Below, in pieces: positions 1 through 17,159 of a stretch of 64,000 nt of DNA. The stretch covers positions 1,860,001-1,924,000 of the forward strand of contig JACCLO010000013.1 of assembly GCA_029448655.1 (NCBI GenBank), read 5' to 3'. A program made the translations under genes and the position numbers. The notes under the pieces were generated by a model. That model saw only the letters and a program-made list of their open reading frames with translations, searched no databases and was not told the origin of the DNA. The stretch is from Wolfiporia cocos (lineage: Eukaryota; Basidiomycota; Agaricomycetes; Polyporales; Phaeolaceae). The first letter of the stretch is position 1. The number at the start of each line of letters is the position of its first letter.

Positions 1-352
1 TAGTACATGACGTGCGCGTTATTTACGTGTTGTTATGAACAGTGGACGTGATAGCGTGTTATGTATGTGTTATTTGGTTTGGTGTACATGTCTACGGGCG
101 CTTATAGCAGCGAGCTTGAATATGCTCGTAGAAAATGTGGGAAAAATAGGTAAAAATATAGGAAAATTCGTAGAATGTCCCAGATCTGAGACATTTTTGA
201 TATGCCCTAAGGCCTTCTATTATGATTGACGGATATTGCTACCCATGCTTCTTGATGTGATGGGTGTCATTACCCTAGCTGATATTGATCTTTGATGGAT
301 ATGATGACATCATGTCATGTGACCTTATCTTGATTCTTGTAGATAAGCTTCA

Positions 353-410
353 TGGCCTAGTGGTTAGAGCATGAGGTAGAGTGCATGTGCACAGTCCTTG
401 ATTCAATCCC
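353..410 (+). repeat. tRNA-like internal promoter (SINE-like head)
   Basis: A perfect A-box (TGGCCTAGTGG, 353-363) is followed 36 bases later by a good B-box (GATTCAATCCC, 400-410), as in tRNA genes and tRNA-derived SINEs. A convincing cloverleaf with a paired acceptor stem is not evident, and the element sits among degenerate transposon DNA, so a functional tRNA is unlikely. A second, weaker head sharing GGCCTA(A/G)TGGTTA lies on the minus strand near 2335-2395. Confidence 0.4.
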
Positions 411-459
411 CATTGCTGGTAGATCTTAGAATAATCTGTGACATTTGTGATCTTCACTG

Positions 460-690
460 GGTGTAACCCCAGTTTTACTAGCATACAGGGCTCATTTCAG
501 ACCTGGCAGATTCAACCCTGCCACCGCTTCATGTTTATCATATGATTGATGAATGGCATTCAACTGCTGAATGTTTATCATTTCTATCTATTGTTACAGA
601 TACATAATGTAGTATACAAACTTCTGTATTTACAGTCAAAGCTCTTCAGCCCAACCTTGTTGTAATAACAAGAGGCTTATACTCATTCTC
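460..690 (+). repeat. Degenerate LTR fragment
   Basis: Sequence from about 460 to 690 aligns by eye with the solo LTR at 50457-51543. Shared blocks include the CTGCCACCG region and CTCTTCAGC, and the segment ends in CTTATACTCATTCTC. Many CpG sites of the intact copy are TpG or CpA here, for example gctcgtttc has become gctcatttc and atggcgttc has become atggcattc. It is a decayed copy interrupted at its right end by the fold-back element that begins at 691. Confidence 0.6.
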
Positions 691-2100
691 TGACACAGAC
701 TTGCCTGAGTCTGTGGGACCAGCACAGCCAGGGAATCCCTTATGCCTGACAAGCTACATTGCATAGCGGCAGAGGGTGGACAGTGAGGTGCAAACAGGTG
801 GCCTAAGTTCCCTAACACCAGGCTGCAGTCATACTGCCAGTTGAGTGACATACAGAGCAGATGAAACAGGGATGGTCAATGTCCAGCACCACAGATCAGA
901 GGGCAAGAAAGGGGCCTAAGCCCAGTTGCCAAGAATCTCAAAGATGGGGAGTAAGCCCCATCTGTCTGAGCTAATATACATGAGCATAAATACTACCATG
1001 CGTGCCCTAAAGTAGAGGCCTGTGCGCAGACCGGTGTGAGGCAGTGCTAAGGGTAACTAAGGTAATGCTAATGTAACTACTGTGACTGTGATGTGAGTGA
1101 CTGTGATGCATGCTTCCCTGGAGCACCTATCTACTGGGTCAGGTGTTCTAGTAATGGTATCTAGGGGTGGATGCAGAGAAAAGCAAGGGACACAGATGGC
1201 CCAAGAGCAAAAGGCAACCTGCAAACCATAGCTAGGGGTGTCAGAGAGCCCCTACGGGTCGTTCTGTGACATTCTCAAATGAAGGAAACTGTTATGGCAA
1301 TGTATGTCGGATTATTCTTTGGACTCCCCCTATGCAATAGGACTTAGTGTACAGACTTGGCATTCAGCTGCCTGACAGTATGCTGTGTACTAGGTACCCC
1401 TGTTCAACCAGGGCCCTGTTTCAGAGGTATCAACCCTCTGCCCTTGTATCTGGACTTGTAGATATCTTCTGTGCTCAACCACTGTACCAATCAAGTTTGA
1501 GCCACTGTTGCACTCAACTAAAACAATTCCTGTCACAGAACTTCCCATAGGGGCTATGCTACATCCCTCACTCGGTCCTGCAGCATGTGTTCCACCTGCG
1601 CCCCTTGACACGCTCCACATCTTCACCCTCAACACTGTTACTAGACACCTGACCTAGTAGATAGGCGCTCCAGGGTAGTGTACATCACAGGCACTCACAT
1701 CACAGTCACAGTATGTACACTTAGTGTTACCTTAGTTACCCCTAGCACTGCCTTGCACCGCTCTGCACACAGACCAGTACTTTAGGGCCAGCTTGGTAGT
1801 CTACACACTCATGTATATAATCTACAGCAGATGGGGCTTACTCCCCATCTTTGAGATTCTCGGCAACTGTGCTTAGGCCCCCTTCTTGTCCTCTGATCTG
1901 GGGGGCTTGTGCTGTCCGACCCTGCTTTGCCTGTTCTGTGTGTCACTCCTTGGTGGTATGACTGCGCCCCAGTGTTAGTAAACTTAGGCTCCCCATTTGC
2001 ACCTTGGCATCCACCCTCTGCCACTACTGGATGTAACTCATCAGGTGTAAGGGATTTCCCTGGCTGCACTGGTCCCACAGACTCAGGCAAGTCTGTGTCA
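691..2100. mobile_element. Fold-back element with long inverted arms
   Basis: The left end starts TGACACAGACTTGCCTGAGTC and the right end is its reverse complement, ending at 2100. The inverted similarity runs inward for at least 275 bp (691-965 against 1826-2100) and continues, more diverged, to about 1165 and 1627, so most of the 1.4-kb unit is a giant hairpin. A short middle piece (about 1385-1530) resembles part of the LTR at 53185-53723. No transposase frame was seen. It could be a non-autonomous fold-back element or two repeat copies in inverted orientation. Flanking duplications are unclear. Confidence 0.6.
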
Positions 2101-2104
2101 ATTC

Positions 2105-2290
2105 CTGTCTGTTGATACAGAGTACAAGCCTTATGGATGTGGTGGTAGCAGTACCAAGGACATTATGAACCCAGTCAATAGTTAATGGTATATGACCTGA
2201 TGTACATACTGGCCAAACTCTTCAGCTTGACCTTGTTGTAACAAAGAGGATCTTATACTCATTCTCAAACTTGAATGACCAAGCACACCT
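2105..2290 (+). repeat. Degenerate LTR fragment
   Basis: This stretch matches 53440-53600 of the complete solo LTR. Shared pieces are the GGTAGCAGTACCAAGGACA block, a CTCTTCAGC or CTCAGCTCGAC block, and TATACTCATTCTCAAA. It carries TpG/CpA in place of CpG at several sites. It is non-coding. Confidence 0.55.
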
Positions 2291-2412
2291 TTCAGTGATG
2301 GTAGGTGATGGTACCGGTGAACCGGCTTGTACCAATCCCTATTGATTCAGGTCAGCCGGCCGTCGGCCCATGACTTAACCATTAGGCCTACCATTAGGTG
2401 GGCCCACAACCA

Positions 2413-2795
2413 GATGGTAGTGACAGTTGTGGGTTGGCCCACCACTGCTGCAACCTGACAGTAATGACAGTTGAAGGTCAGCCCACAACTGCCATGACTT
2501 GATGGTTATGACGGTTGTGGGTCGGCCCATGACTGCTGCAACTTGATGGCTATGATGGTTGCAGGTTGGCCCACAACTGTCATGAATTGACAGTTATTAT
2601 GGTTGTGGGTTGGCCCACAACTGCCACAACTGGATGGTTATGATAGTTGTGGGTCAGCCCACCACTGCTGCAACCTGGCAGTGATGACAGTTGTGGGTCG
2701 GCCCATGACTTGACAGTTATGATGGTTGCAGGTCGGCCCACAACTGCCACAACCAGACAGTAGCAATGGTTGTGGGTCAGCCCACAACCATGGCC
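2413..2795 (+). repeat. 44-bp tandem repeat, about 8.5 units
   Basis: Units start at 2413, 2457, 2501, 2545, 2589, 2633, 2677 (a short unit of 35 bp), 2712 and 2756. Each follows the pattern GA(T/C)(G/A)GT..TGA followed by GGT(T/C)GGCCCAC and a CTGC(T/C)(G/A)CAAC-like tail. Copies differ at 10-25% of positions, mostly C/T and G/A. Long frames across it are a consequence of the 44-bp period lacking stops, not evidence of genes. Confidence 0.85.
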
Positions 2796-2804
2796 TGTTG
2801 CCAC

Positions 2805-3215
2805 GACCTCTGCATCTGCAACTTTTGTGACCTCTGTGACCTCCACAACCTTCGTGACCTTCGTGACCTCTGTGACCTCTGTGACCTCCACAGCCTTCAC
2901 AACCTTTGCAACCTCCATGACCTCCATGACCTTTGTGACCTCCATGGCCTTCATGACCTCCATGACATCTGAAATTTGCAGATGTGGAGGTCACAGAGGT
3001 CACAGAAGTTGCAGACACGGAGGTCGTGGAGGTCGCAAAAGTTGCAGATGCAGAGGGTGTGGAGGTCATGGAGGTTGTGGAGGTCACGGAAGTCATGGAG
3101 GTTGTGGAGGTCGTGAAGGTCACGAAGGTCGTGGAGGCCATGGATGTCACAGAGGTCACAGAGGTCGCAGAGGTCATGGAGGTTGCAGAGGTTGCAGAGG
3201 TCGTGGAGCAACTTC
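2805..3215. repeat. 9-bp minisatellite that reverses orientation at about 2970
   Basis: From 2805 to 2965 the array reads (TGACCTCYR)n, and from about 2980 to 3215 it reads the complementary (GAGGTYRYR)n. The switch point is a small near-palindrome (ACATCTG..CAGATGT). The whole block can fold into one long hairpin. Translations in several frames are simple V-T-E or T-S repeats and are not regarded as genes. Confidence 0.85.
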
Positions 3216-3795
3216 TGCAATCCAGTTGTTGCTGCTGTGCCTGTTGCAACCTCAGTTCTTCACTTTTACACTTCCTGTGACTTATACAATCTGCAACCAT
3301 GACCCTCCTCCTGGTCCTCATGACCTGTACCCACAACCTCCACAAGTTTCATAACTTCTGTGGCTTTTTTAGCCTCTGTGATTTCCATGGCTCAATTGGC
3401 ACTACCGTGCCTGCTGTGACCACAGTAATTTAATTTTTACTATATCTGCAACCTCTGCAACCTGTGACCACAACCCACCACGACTCCTGCGACCTGAGAA
3501 TGCGACTTTTGCGACTTTCACAACTTATGCAGCTCTCACAACCTTTGCAACCTCTGCAACCTCTGCAACCTCTGCAACCTCTGTCACCTCATACCGTGGC
3601 TCTTGCAGTGTTCACACCTTGTCACCAAAATTTCCATGACTTCTGCAACTTGCAGCCATGACCAACCATGACCCTTGTGACCTGTGGTCGTGACCTCCGT
3701 GACCTCTGCGACCTCTGCGACTTTCATGGCTTCTGCAACCTTTGCAACCTCCACACCCTGTTATTGCAGCCTTGGTGGTCTCCACAACTTGCCTG
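3170..3795 (+). repeat. Left arm of minisatellite-bearing inverted duplication
   Basis: This arm contains the end of the 9-bp array, an AT-rich non-repetitive core (about 3360-3450) and further arrays of ACCTCTGCA units (3450-3760). The segments 3170-3480 and 3465-3795 recur in inverted orientation at about 5658-5990 and 4832-5143. The non-repetitive core matches as well as the arrays, so this is a true segmental inversion and not merely shared low complexity. Confidence 0.75.
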
Positions 3796-4640
3796 CTTGT
3801 CACTACCTGTGAGACTGTCAGGAATGTAAATGCAGTTTTGTTGGAAGATGTATTCAGGGAAAATCATGCAAGCTTGGTTGTCATAGTACCTAGCCCTTGT
3901 TGGGCATCTTGGGGTACATATATGGACAATCTTCAATATATGTACCTCACGTGCCTGCTCTACAGGCATCATCACACCTAGGACAAGTCTACTCATCAAA
4001 CCAAATTTCTGCTACTCTGACAGATCTGTGGCTTGGTGAATGTTTCTGGCTTTTTAGCTGCTTGTTTGACTGCATTTTTGAAGCCTTTTTATAGTTTGGT
4101 AGAGACAAATAAGGGTCTGTTCATAGCTTGGCACCTTCATACTGACCTGTCAGACCTCTCAGAGTAGAAAGGTAGATCCCATGCTTCATGGCTGTCAGGG
4201 GTGATTATTTAGGTAGGTGGCTTCAACCCCATCCAAGAAGGGTGAGTCAACACCCATGGTAGAATGGGTCTGTGGCATAGAAATGGCAAGCAGAGCATCC
4301 ACAAGTGATGGGTAGTGTATAGTATATACTCAGTATACTATTTGGTACATGGTTTTTGACTATGACAGTAGCAGCATGCACAGCACGTGAGAATGGGCAA
4401 CATCAGACATGCATTGTGATATCAACACAAGGGCCACTCACCTTATTAAACTACCCATGGTGACTTAGCTGAAGACAACACACATTGTATTCTACTATAA
4501 TCAATACATAACATAATCCTGGTCAGGCAATTTTTCTAAACAACTGTGACTCTCCAGATCACCAAAAACCTGGTCAAAAACACTGCAAGGCTAAGGAGGC
4601 AGCTTCTTGACAGTGTCCCTGGGTTTACCCAGCAGGACAG
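3796..4640. other. Spacer of the inverted duplication
   Basis: AT-richer, non-repetitive sequence between the two arms. No convincing coding frame, splice structure or known repeat was recognised. Confidence 0.5.
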
Positions 4641-5143
4641 ATGTGGAGGTCATGGAGTTTGTGGAGGTCACAGAGGTTGCAGAGGTTGTGGAGGTTGCAG
4701 AGGTTGCAGAGGTTGCAGAGGTCACAGAGGCCGTGGAGGTCGTGGAGGTCATGGAGGTCGTGGAGGTCATGGTCACAGATTGCAACGGTTGTGGTAGGCT
4801 GTGGATACAGGTTGCAGAAGTCTTGGAACTGCAGTGACAAGTTGTGGAGACCACCAAGGCTCCAATAACAGGGTGTGGAGGTTGTGGAGGTTGCAAAAGT
4901 CGCAGAGGACACGGAGGTCGCGGAGGTCGTGATCACAGGTCGCAAGGGTCGCGGTTGGTCATGGCTGCAAGTTGCAGAAGTCATGGAAATTGTGGTGACA
5001 AGGTGTGAAGGCCACAAGAGCCACGGTATGATGTGACAAAGGTTGCAGTGTTTGCAGAGGTTGTGAGAGCTGCATAAGTTGTGAAAGTCGCAAAAGTCGC
5101 ATTCTCAGGTCGTGGTAGTCGTGGTGGGTCATGGTCACAGATT
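4641..5143 (-). repeat. Right arm, proximal half, with 9-bp minisatellite
   Basis: 4641-4780 is a GAGGTYRYR array. About 4832-5143 is the reverse complement of 3465-3795, including the non-repetitive words around CACCAAGGCT and GGTGACAAGGTGTG. It is interrupted at 5144 by a solo LTR. Confidence 0.75.
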
Positions 5144-5657
5144 TGTCACGAATTTTCCCGTATTTTTAGTCATTTTTCCTACATTTCTACGAGTTTTCCT
5201 CTAGTTAGCGTAGCTACAAGTCCTTATCCGCGTATTATAACCTAACCTTTCGGTCACGGTATCCATAGCGCTAGACTTGCCTAGACCCGGATCGTTCTAG
5301 TATATTTCCACAACCTTCTACAGGTTTCCATGGCCTTCGGCCATTATCACATGCATGCTAGTCAGTGTGTGACCCGCTGACTGACCGCCTCGGTCATAGC
5401 CTCGGTCTTATTCATCGGTCACATGCCTCCTTACTAACGTAGAGTACCTTAGGGCCTACCGGTGACAGGGGGCCTATACCACCATGTATATATACCCTAG
5501 TCCTGGAGTGCTTAGTCTCCAGTTCTATTCATTTCGATATTGGACTAAAGCCTAACAAGCTACTTCCATCACCACCTCACTTGTGTTTATACACTCTAAG
5601 TCATCTCAGGAAATCCCTCAAGACATCAGCTTGACTATTAGTGAGTGGCCTGTGTCA
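5144..5657 (+). mobile_element. Solo LTR, 514 bp
   Basis: Begins TGTCACGAATTTTCC and ends GGCCTGTGTCA, giving TG..CA ends. Flanks are AGATT (5139-5143) and AGGTT (5658-5662). The matching place in the inverted left arm reads AGGTT once, so the 5-bp target duplication is supported with one transition. CpG sites survive here although the surrounding repeat has lost them, suggesting a later insertion. A partial inverted copy of its 5' end lies at about 120-178. Confidence 0.7.
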
Positions 5658-5990
5658 AGGTTGCAGAGGTTGCAGATATAGTAAAAATTAAATTACTGTG
5701 GTCACAGCAGGCACGGTAGTGCCAATTGAGCCATGGATATCACAGAGGCTAAAAAAGCCACAGAAGTTATGAAACTTGTGGAGGTTGTGGGTACAGGTCT
5801 TGAGGATCAGGAGGAGGGTCATGGTTGCAGATTGTATAAGTCACAGGGAGTGTAAAAGTGAATAACTGAGGTTGCAACAGGCACAGCAGCAACAACTGGG
5901 TTGCAGAAGTTGCTCCGTGACCTCTGCGACCTCTGCAACCTCCACGACCTCTGCAACCTCTGTGACCTCTGTGACCTCCATGGCAACCAT
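5658..5990 (-). repeat. Right arm, distal half
   Basis: Reverse complement of about 3170-3480, including the core with the word AAATTAAATTACTGTGG and the words around GGCACGGTAGTGCC. With 4832-5143 it completes an inverted duplication whose arms are 0.3 kb each and whose total span is about 2.8 kb. Confidence 0.75.
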
Positions 5991-6735
5991 GTGTATACTA
6001 TGTGTATACTAAGTATATACCATATACCATATATTTACTGATTTTCTGTACATGTATATTATATGGTTGGAGCCATATGATGTACTAGTATCTCACATAC
6101 CAGTAATGATTATGTATGCAGTGACTGGGTAGGTAACTAATGTTAGTAGACTTGTAAGACTATTGCAAAGGGTTTCTGTGGTTCAAACATGTGGTCTATG
6201 GCTGGGAATCTGTGCTATATGTGTACCATGAATTTCTACAGAACCCTGAACTTGTAACTAAGTTGGAGTTTTATGAAAAGTATCCTAAATATATATATGG
6301 TTGTGTGAAATGTGAAAATAGAAGGAAACAAATTTAATCTCTGCAGGGTTTTTGACTTTTTTGGTCTCTGAGTATATCAGGGGTTAATAAACCTTGTATT
6401 GAAATGACACCTTGTGATACTGGTGTGTTGTTGGGGTTATTAGTATGTTTTATTAGGCTTCTGGTATTCTGTGATACCAGTGTGCAATGGTTATAGGGTT
6501 TGGATAGAACTGGATAGTCTGGATTGAACAGATAAGGTATTGAGTTGAACTGGGTGTATTATTGCTGGTTCTAAATCCTGACAGCATTTATTGCTCAAAT
6601 TGCGCAGAGCAGAGGTGATGGTGTGGCGTATCAAACATCCCAAGGTGGCATCTGACTTACATAAAGGCTAGGGTTGCTGATATTTGGCTTTATCCTCAGA
6701 GCCAAATTCAGTCTACGGGCTATCACCGCTGCCAA
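5991..6735. other. AT-rich non-coding stretch
   Basis: Low-GC, CpG-poor sequence with no convincing gene. It ends where a small LTR begins. Confidence 0.5.
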
Positions 6736-6933
6736 TGTTGGAACATGGAATTGCCGTGGGCGAGCTCGCGCGTGCCTGGACGACGTCGGGAGTCGGATAT
6801 GGCGTAGCCGGATAAGGTACGAGGGCAAAATAGTATATAATGACTCGACTGTACCTCATGCGATTGCCCTACGGGCATCGTTGCGCCTGTGGACAAACGC
6901 GCTCGTCGAACCGATGTTTTGATTGCTCTGACA
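6736..6933 (+). mobile_element. Small solo LTR or TRIM-like element, 198 bp
   Basis: Starts TGTTGGAACATGG, ends TTGCTCTGACA and carries a TATATAA box. Flanks GCCAA (6731-6735) and GCTAA (6934-6938) match at four of five bases. A second copy at 62218-62423 has an exact duplication, which fixes the element's ends. Confidence 0.75.
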
Positions 6934-7347
6934 GCTAATACTCCTCGTACGCGGATCTAGATCAGGACTTGATGCAATCGTTAGCCTTCGGAATCGTGAC
7001 TGCATTCATTCTTGTATCCAATTGCGCCTTTGCTTTTCCCGTACATGGTAAACACAAAAATAGGAGACTGCTTCTTAAACAACTTGTTGTCCTCCCTGCT
7101 CAGCGCCTGTCGAGCTTACTGGCAAGTGACGTGGAGAATATCAATCATCTCGCCTACGAAGCCCAGACTGGACGGTAACAACACACATTCTGGAGCTGAC
7201 ACCTGAGGCGACCAAAATGGCGATCAAGGACATGTGGCATCTCGCACCATCGCTCCCGAGACTCGAAAAGCCAATCGAGAATTCGATCTGCGAGGTCATC
7301 TATGTACATCTCATATATTCTAATCAGATAGCCACAGCTCTGCAACT
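6934..7347. other. 3' flank of AROM, no gene seen
   Basis: About 0.4 kb between the small LTR and the AROM stop codon. It presumably holds the AROM 3' UTR. Short frames here have no recognisable features. Confidence 0.5.
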
Positions 7348-14144
<6,797 letters not shown>

Positions 14145-16638
14145 ATGCAGCTCGCCCGCGGTACGTTCCAGACAGCCTGTGGCTGCGCAGCGAGGCCCAC
14201 TCAATTCGTCCCGGCAGTTCCAGCTCGCTCTCTTGTCGGCAGAAGTCTAGTCAAGTCTCGGCCGCCGGTCTTCGCGCCCCACGGACGCCTGCAGCTCAGA
14301 CCGGCGTCGACGGATTCCGCACCCATCGTACGCAAGCTTCACGATATGCAAAGGCTGACTCTGACGCGATACACGCTGCGAAGACTCCGCCGAAACCCGC
14401 GACGCGGCGGTGGGCGCGCTTCCTCCAGATCGTCGGCGGCGCGACGGTCGTGACGGTCGGGACGCTCGGCGTGTTCTACTACGCCACACAAAAAGACAGG
14501 ACGCCCGGCGTCCAGCTCCCGCACGACCCATCAAAGAAGACTCTGGTCGTGCTCGGTAGCGGGTGGGGCGCCACGAGCCTGCTGAAATCGGTGGACACGT
14601 CCGACTACAACGTCATCGTGATCAGCCCCAAAAACTACTTCCTCTTCACCCCGCTCCTGCCCAGCGTCGCCGTGGGCACCCTGAGCCCGCGCTCCATCAT
14701 CCAGCGTACGCGCCCCCACACCAGAGACGCGAGTTGAGTGCTAATTAGTGCACAGCGACGCGTTACGTCACACGCCACAAGGCCCGGCAGGTCTCGGTTA
14801 TTGAGGCTTCCGCTACCGAGGTCGACGTGCGTCGATGTGCCTTGCCGCTTTATAAGACCTTATTGATCCATATTTATGTAGCCGGTCGCCAAGACGGTCA
14901 AGTTCGAAGGTCAGCACGACCCGGGGCGAAAATCCGAGCTTGGTGCTAATTCTAGTGCGCAGACACTTCGGAGATCCAGGGTCTGGTATCTACGACTACG
15001 GTCAACTATGACTACCTCGTGTTTGCGGTCGGTGCAGAGGTGCAAACTTTCAACATCCCTGGCGTCAAAGAGCATGCGTGCTTCATGAAGGAGCTTGAGG
15101 ATGCGGAAAAGGTGTGTGCCCGAGCCCCTTCCATCCTGTGCCGGAATGAGTCAGCTGAACATGAGCGGAACAGATGCAACGTCGGTTCCTAGACTGTGAG
15201 CACTGAAGTAGGACGGCGATATCCAACAGCCGCTGATGGCTTGATGCACAGGCTTGGAGTCCGCTGCGTTCCCCGGGCAGACACAGGAGGAAGTTGACCG
15301 CCTGCTCCACATGGTTGTCGTCGGTGGAGGTCCCACCGGAATCGAAGTGAGGTACGCAGCCGCCCCATCTTGCTACGTCGTTCCCTGCTGACGTCTTGCA
15401 AAGCGGAGAGATCCATGACTTCCTTGAGGTCAGCATCGCCTTGACTCCATTCAGAATCCCCTTATCGACAATCTCATTGACGCCGATTACCACAGGAGGA
15501 CCTCCGATCATGGTACCCTGAGCTCGCAAACAACGTGAAGATCACCCTGGTCGAGGCGCTGCCCTCCGTGCTGCCGATGTTCAGCAAGCAGCTGATCGAC
15601 TACACCGAGTCGACGTTCAAGGAGGCCAGCATCGACATCCTGACAAAGACGATGGTGAAGGAGATCAAGGAAAAGAGCGTCGTCCTCCAGCGCCCCGACA
15701 AGAGTATCGTCGAGGTGCCCTGTGGGCTCGTCATCTGGGCGGCGGTGAGTTGTCACAGGAGCACCCTGGAGGTTGTGTTGTGCTGAATGGCGAGACAGGG
15801 TAACAAGCTGCGCAAGGTCACTCAGGACCTGATGGCGAAGCTGCCTCAAGCACAAACTAACAGGCGCGGTATCACCGTCGATGGTAAACTCCTTCTCATC
15901 GAGCTTCTACCTCATGACTAATACCTCGTTGTGCTCACAGAGCATCTCCGCATGGCGGGCACCGACGGTAGCATCTTCGCAATTGGCGACTGCTCCGCGA
16001 CGTCGTACGCGCCAACCGCGCAGGTCGCGTCGCAGCAGGGCGCGTACCTTGCGCGCATCTTCGCGCAGATCGCGAAGCGCGATAACCTCGAGGCGCGCCT
16101 TAAAGAGCTACAGAGTGCGCCGCAGGCGGAGGAGACCGCTGCGGAGGTCACGAGCGTGACCAAGCAGCTTGCAAAGGCAGAGAAGTTGCGGCCGTTCCAG
16201 TACTCTCACCAGGGCTCGTTGGCGTGAGTGTCATAGCTCTGAGATGACCCCATATGTGTTGACAGAGGTTGTGTGTAGGTACATTGGTTCTGATAAGGCG
16301 ATTGCTGATCTCCCCTTCTTCAACGGCAACGTGAGTATCAATTCTCTATCCAATCACCCTTAGACTAACCCTCTCACAGTTGGCAACTGGTGGTGTTGCA
16401 ACGGTAAGTAGCGTTCGTTGCTACTTCATAGGTTCACGTTCTCATGGTATTTTTCGCAGTTCCTCTTCTGGCGGAGCGCGTACCTCAGCACGCTCTTCTC
16501 TCTGAGGAACCGCACACTCGTTGCGACTGACTGGATTAAGGTCAAGCTGTTTGGCCGGTACGCTGATTTCCCCGCGCATCTCATTTCATGGTTTGCTAAC
16601 CTGGCTTGCCCGGTAATAGTGACGTGAGTCGAGAATAG
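14145..16638 (+). CDS. External alternative NADH-ubiquinone oxidoreductase (type II)
   Basis: A rotenone-insensitive, single-subunit FAD enzyme that passes electrons from NADH to ubiquinone at the inner mitochondrial membrane. Fifteen exons: 14145-14327, 14384-14705, 14756-14826, 14882-14909, 14963-15111, 15174-15195, 15252-15351, 15404-15428, 15496-15744, 15799-15883, 15941-16223, 16279-16330, 16380-16403, 16460-16557 and 16620-16638; 569 residues. An Arg/Ser-rich N-terminus fits a mitochondrial presequence, followed by one hydrophobic segment (about 80-95). Two Rossmann motifs are seen ([14 protein letters not shown] near 114; [15 protein letters not shown]), plus FAIGDCSA and the typical C-terminal KLFGRDVSRE. 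A charged helical insert near [10 protein letters not shown] stands where some relatives carry an EF-hand; no EF-hand loop is visible. Four exons are under 30 nt. Confidence 0.95.
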
Positions 16639-16869
16639 ACGATTGATAATGACATGGATACGCACGTTCTGGGAACGACACGAGTAGAGGTAGACTACTA
16701 TTGACGATCGCAATTCGTCTAGTTGGTTTAAATTTTTAGCTAGAGCTACGTCTCAGGATCGAGCTGACCGTATCTAGAGATGGTCAGTATGACCACGAAT
16801 AGTATTTTACCTATGGATTCGTGGTGGTGGCGATGGAGTGCATGAAAGGAACAACATCATATACAGGAT

Positions 16870-17159
16870 TCATGACGACACTAGCCAAATTCTCAAGGCT
16901 TCGGCCTCATCGAAAACTGCAAGCTGTCCGGATTCATTGTTTTGTTCCAACGAAGACTCAAGTATTCTCTGACTGGCCTTGACGCTACATTCAAGTGTAT
17001 GTTGATGGTCCTCGTTTTCTCCGGACGTAAAAATGATCTCGCCACGCAAATTTTCAGAGTTTTCGATGGAACCACGTAATGTGTCCTTATTGGCATCGCT
17101 CTTCAGCTGGACTGGCTGGCGGGACGAATATAGGACGCTTGTGTTATAACTGCCGAACA
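16870..17159 (-). CDS. Possible exon of an unrecognised minus-strand gene
   Basis: An open frame of about 96 codons ends in TGA at 16870-16872 and has no homology I recognise. It is hydrophilic (for example RGSIENSENLRGEI, ILESSLEQNNESGQ). A plausible acceptor (CTAAC..CATTAG) precedes it near 17173. Further upstream on the minus strand, 17.2-17.9 kb contains several more protein-like stretches in changing frames, which I could not join into one model. It may be a fast-evolving gene, a decayed one or chance. Confidence 0.25.

Noticed and set aside
2413..2795. CRISPR-like array
   Set aside because: The 44-bp units are contiguous without spacers, and the genome is eukaryotic.
2580..3354. Long frames with Val-Thr-Glu, Gly-His or Thr-Ser repeats
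   Set aside because: They exist in several frames on both strands because the 9-bp and 44-bp repeats lack stops. There is no start context, splicing or domain.
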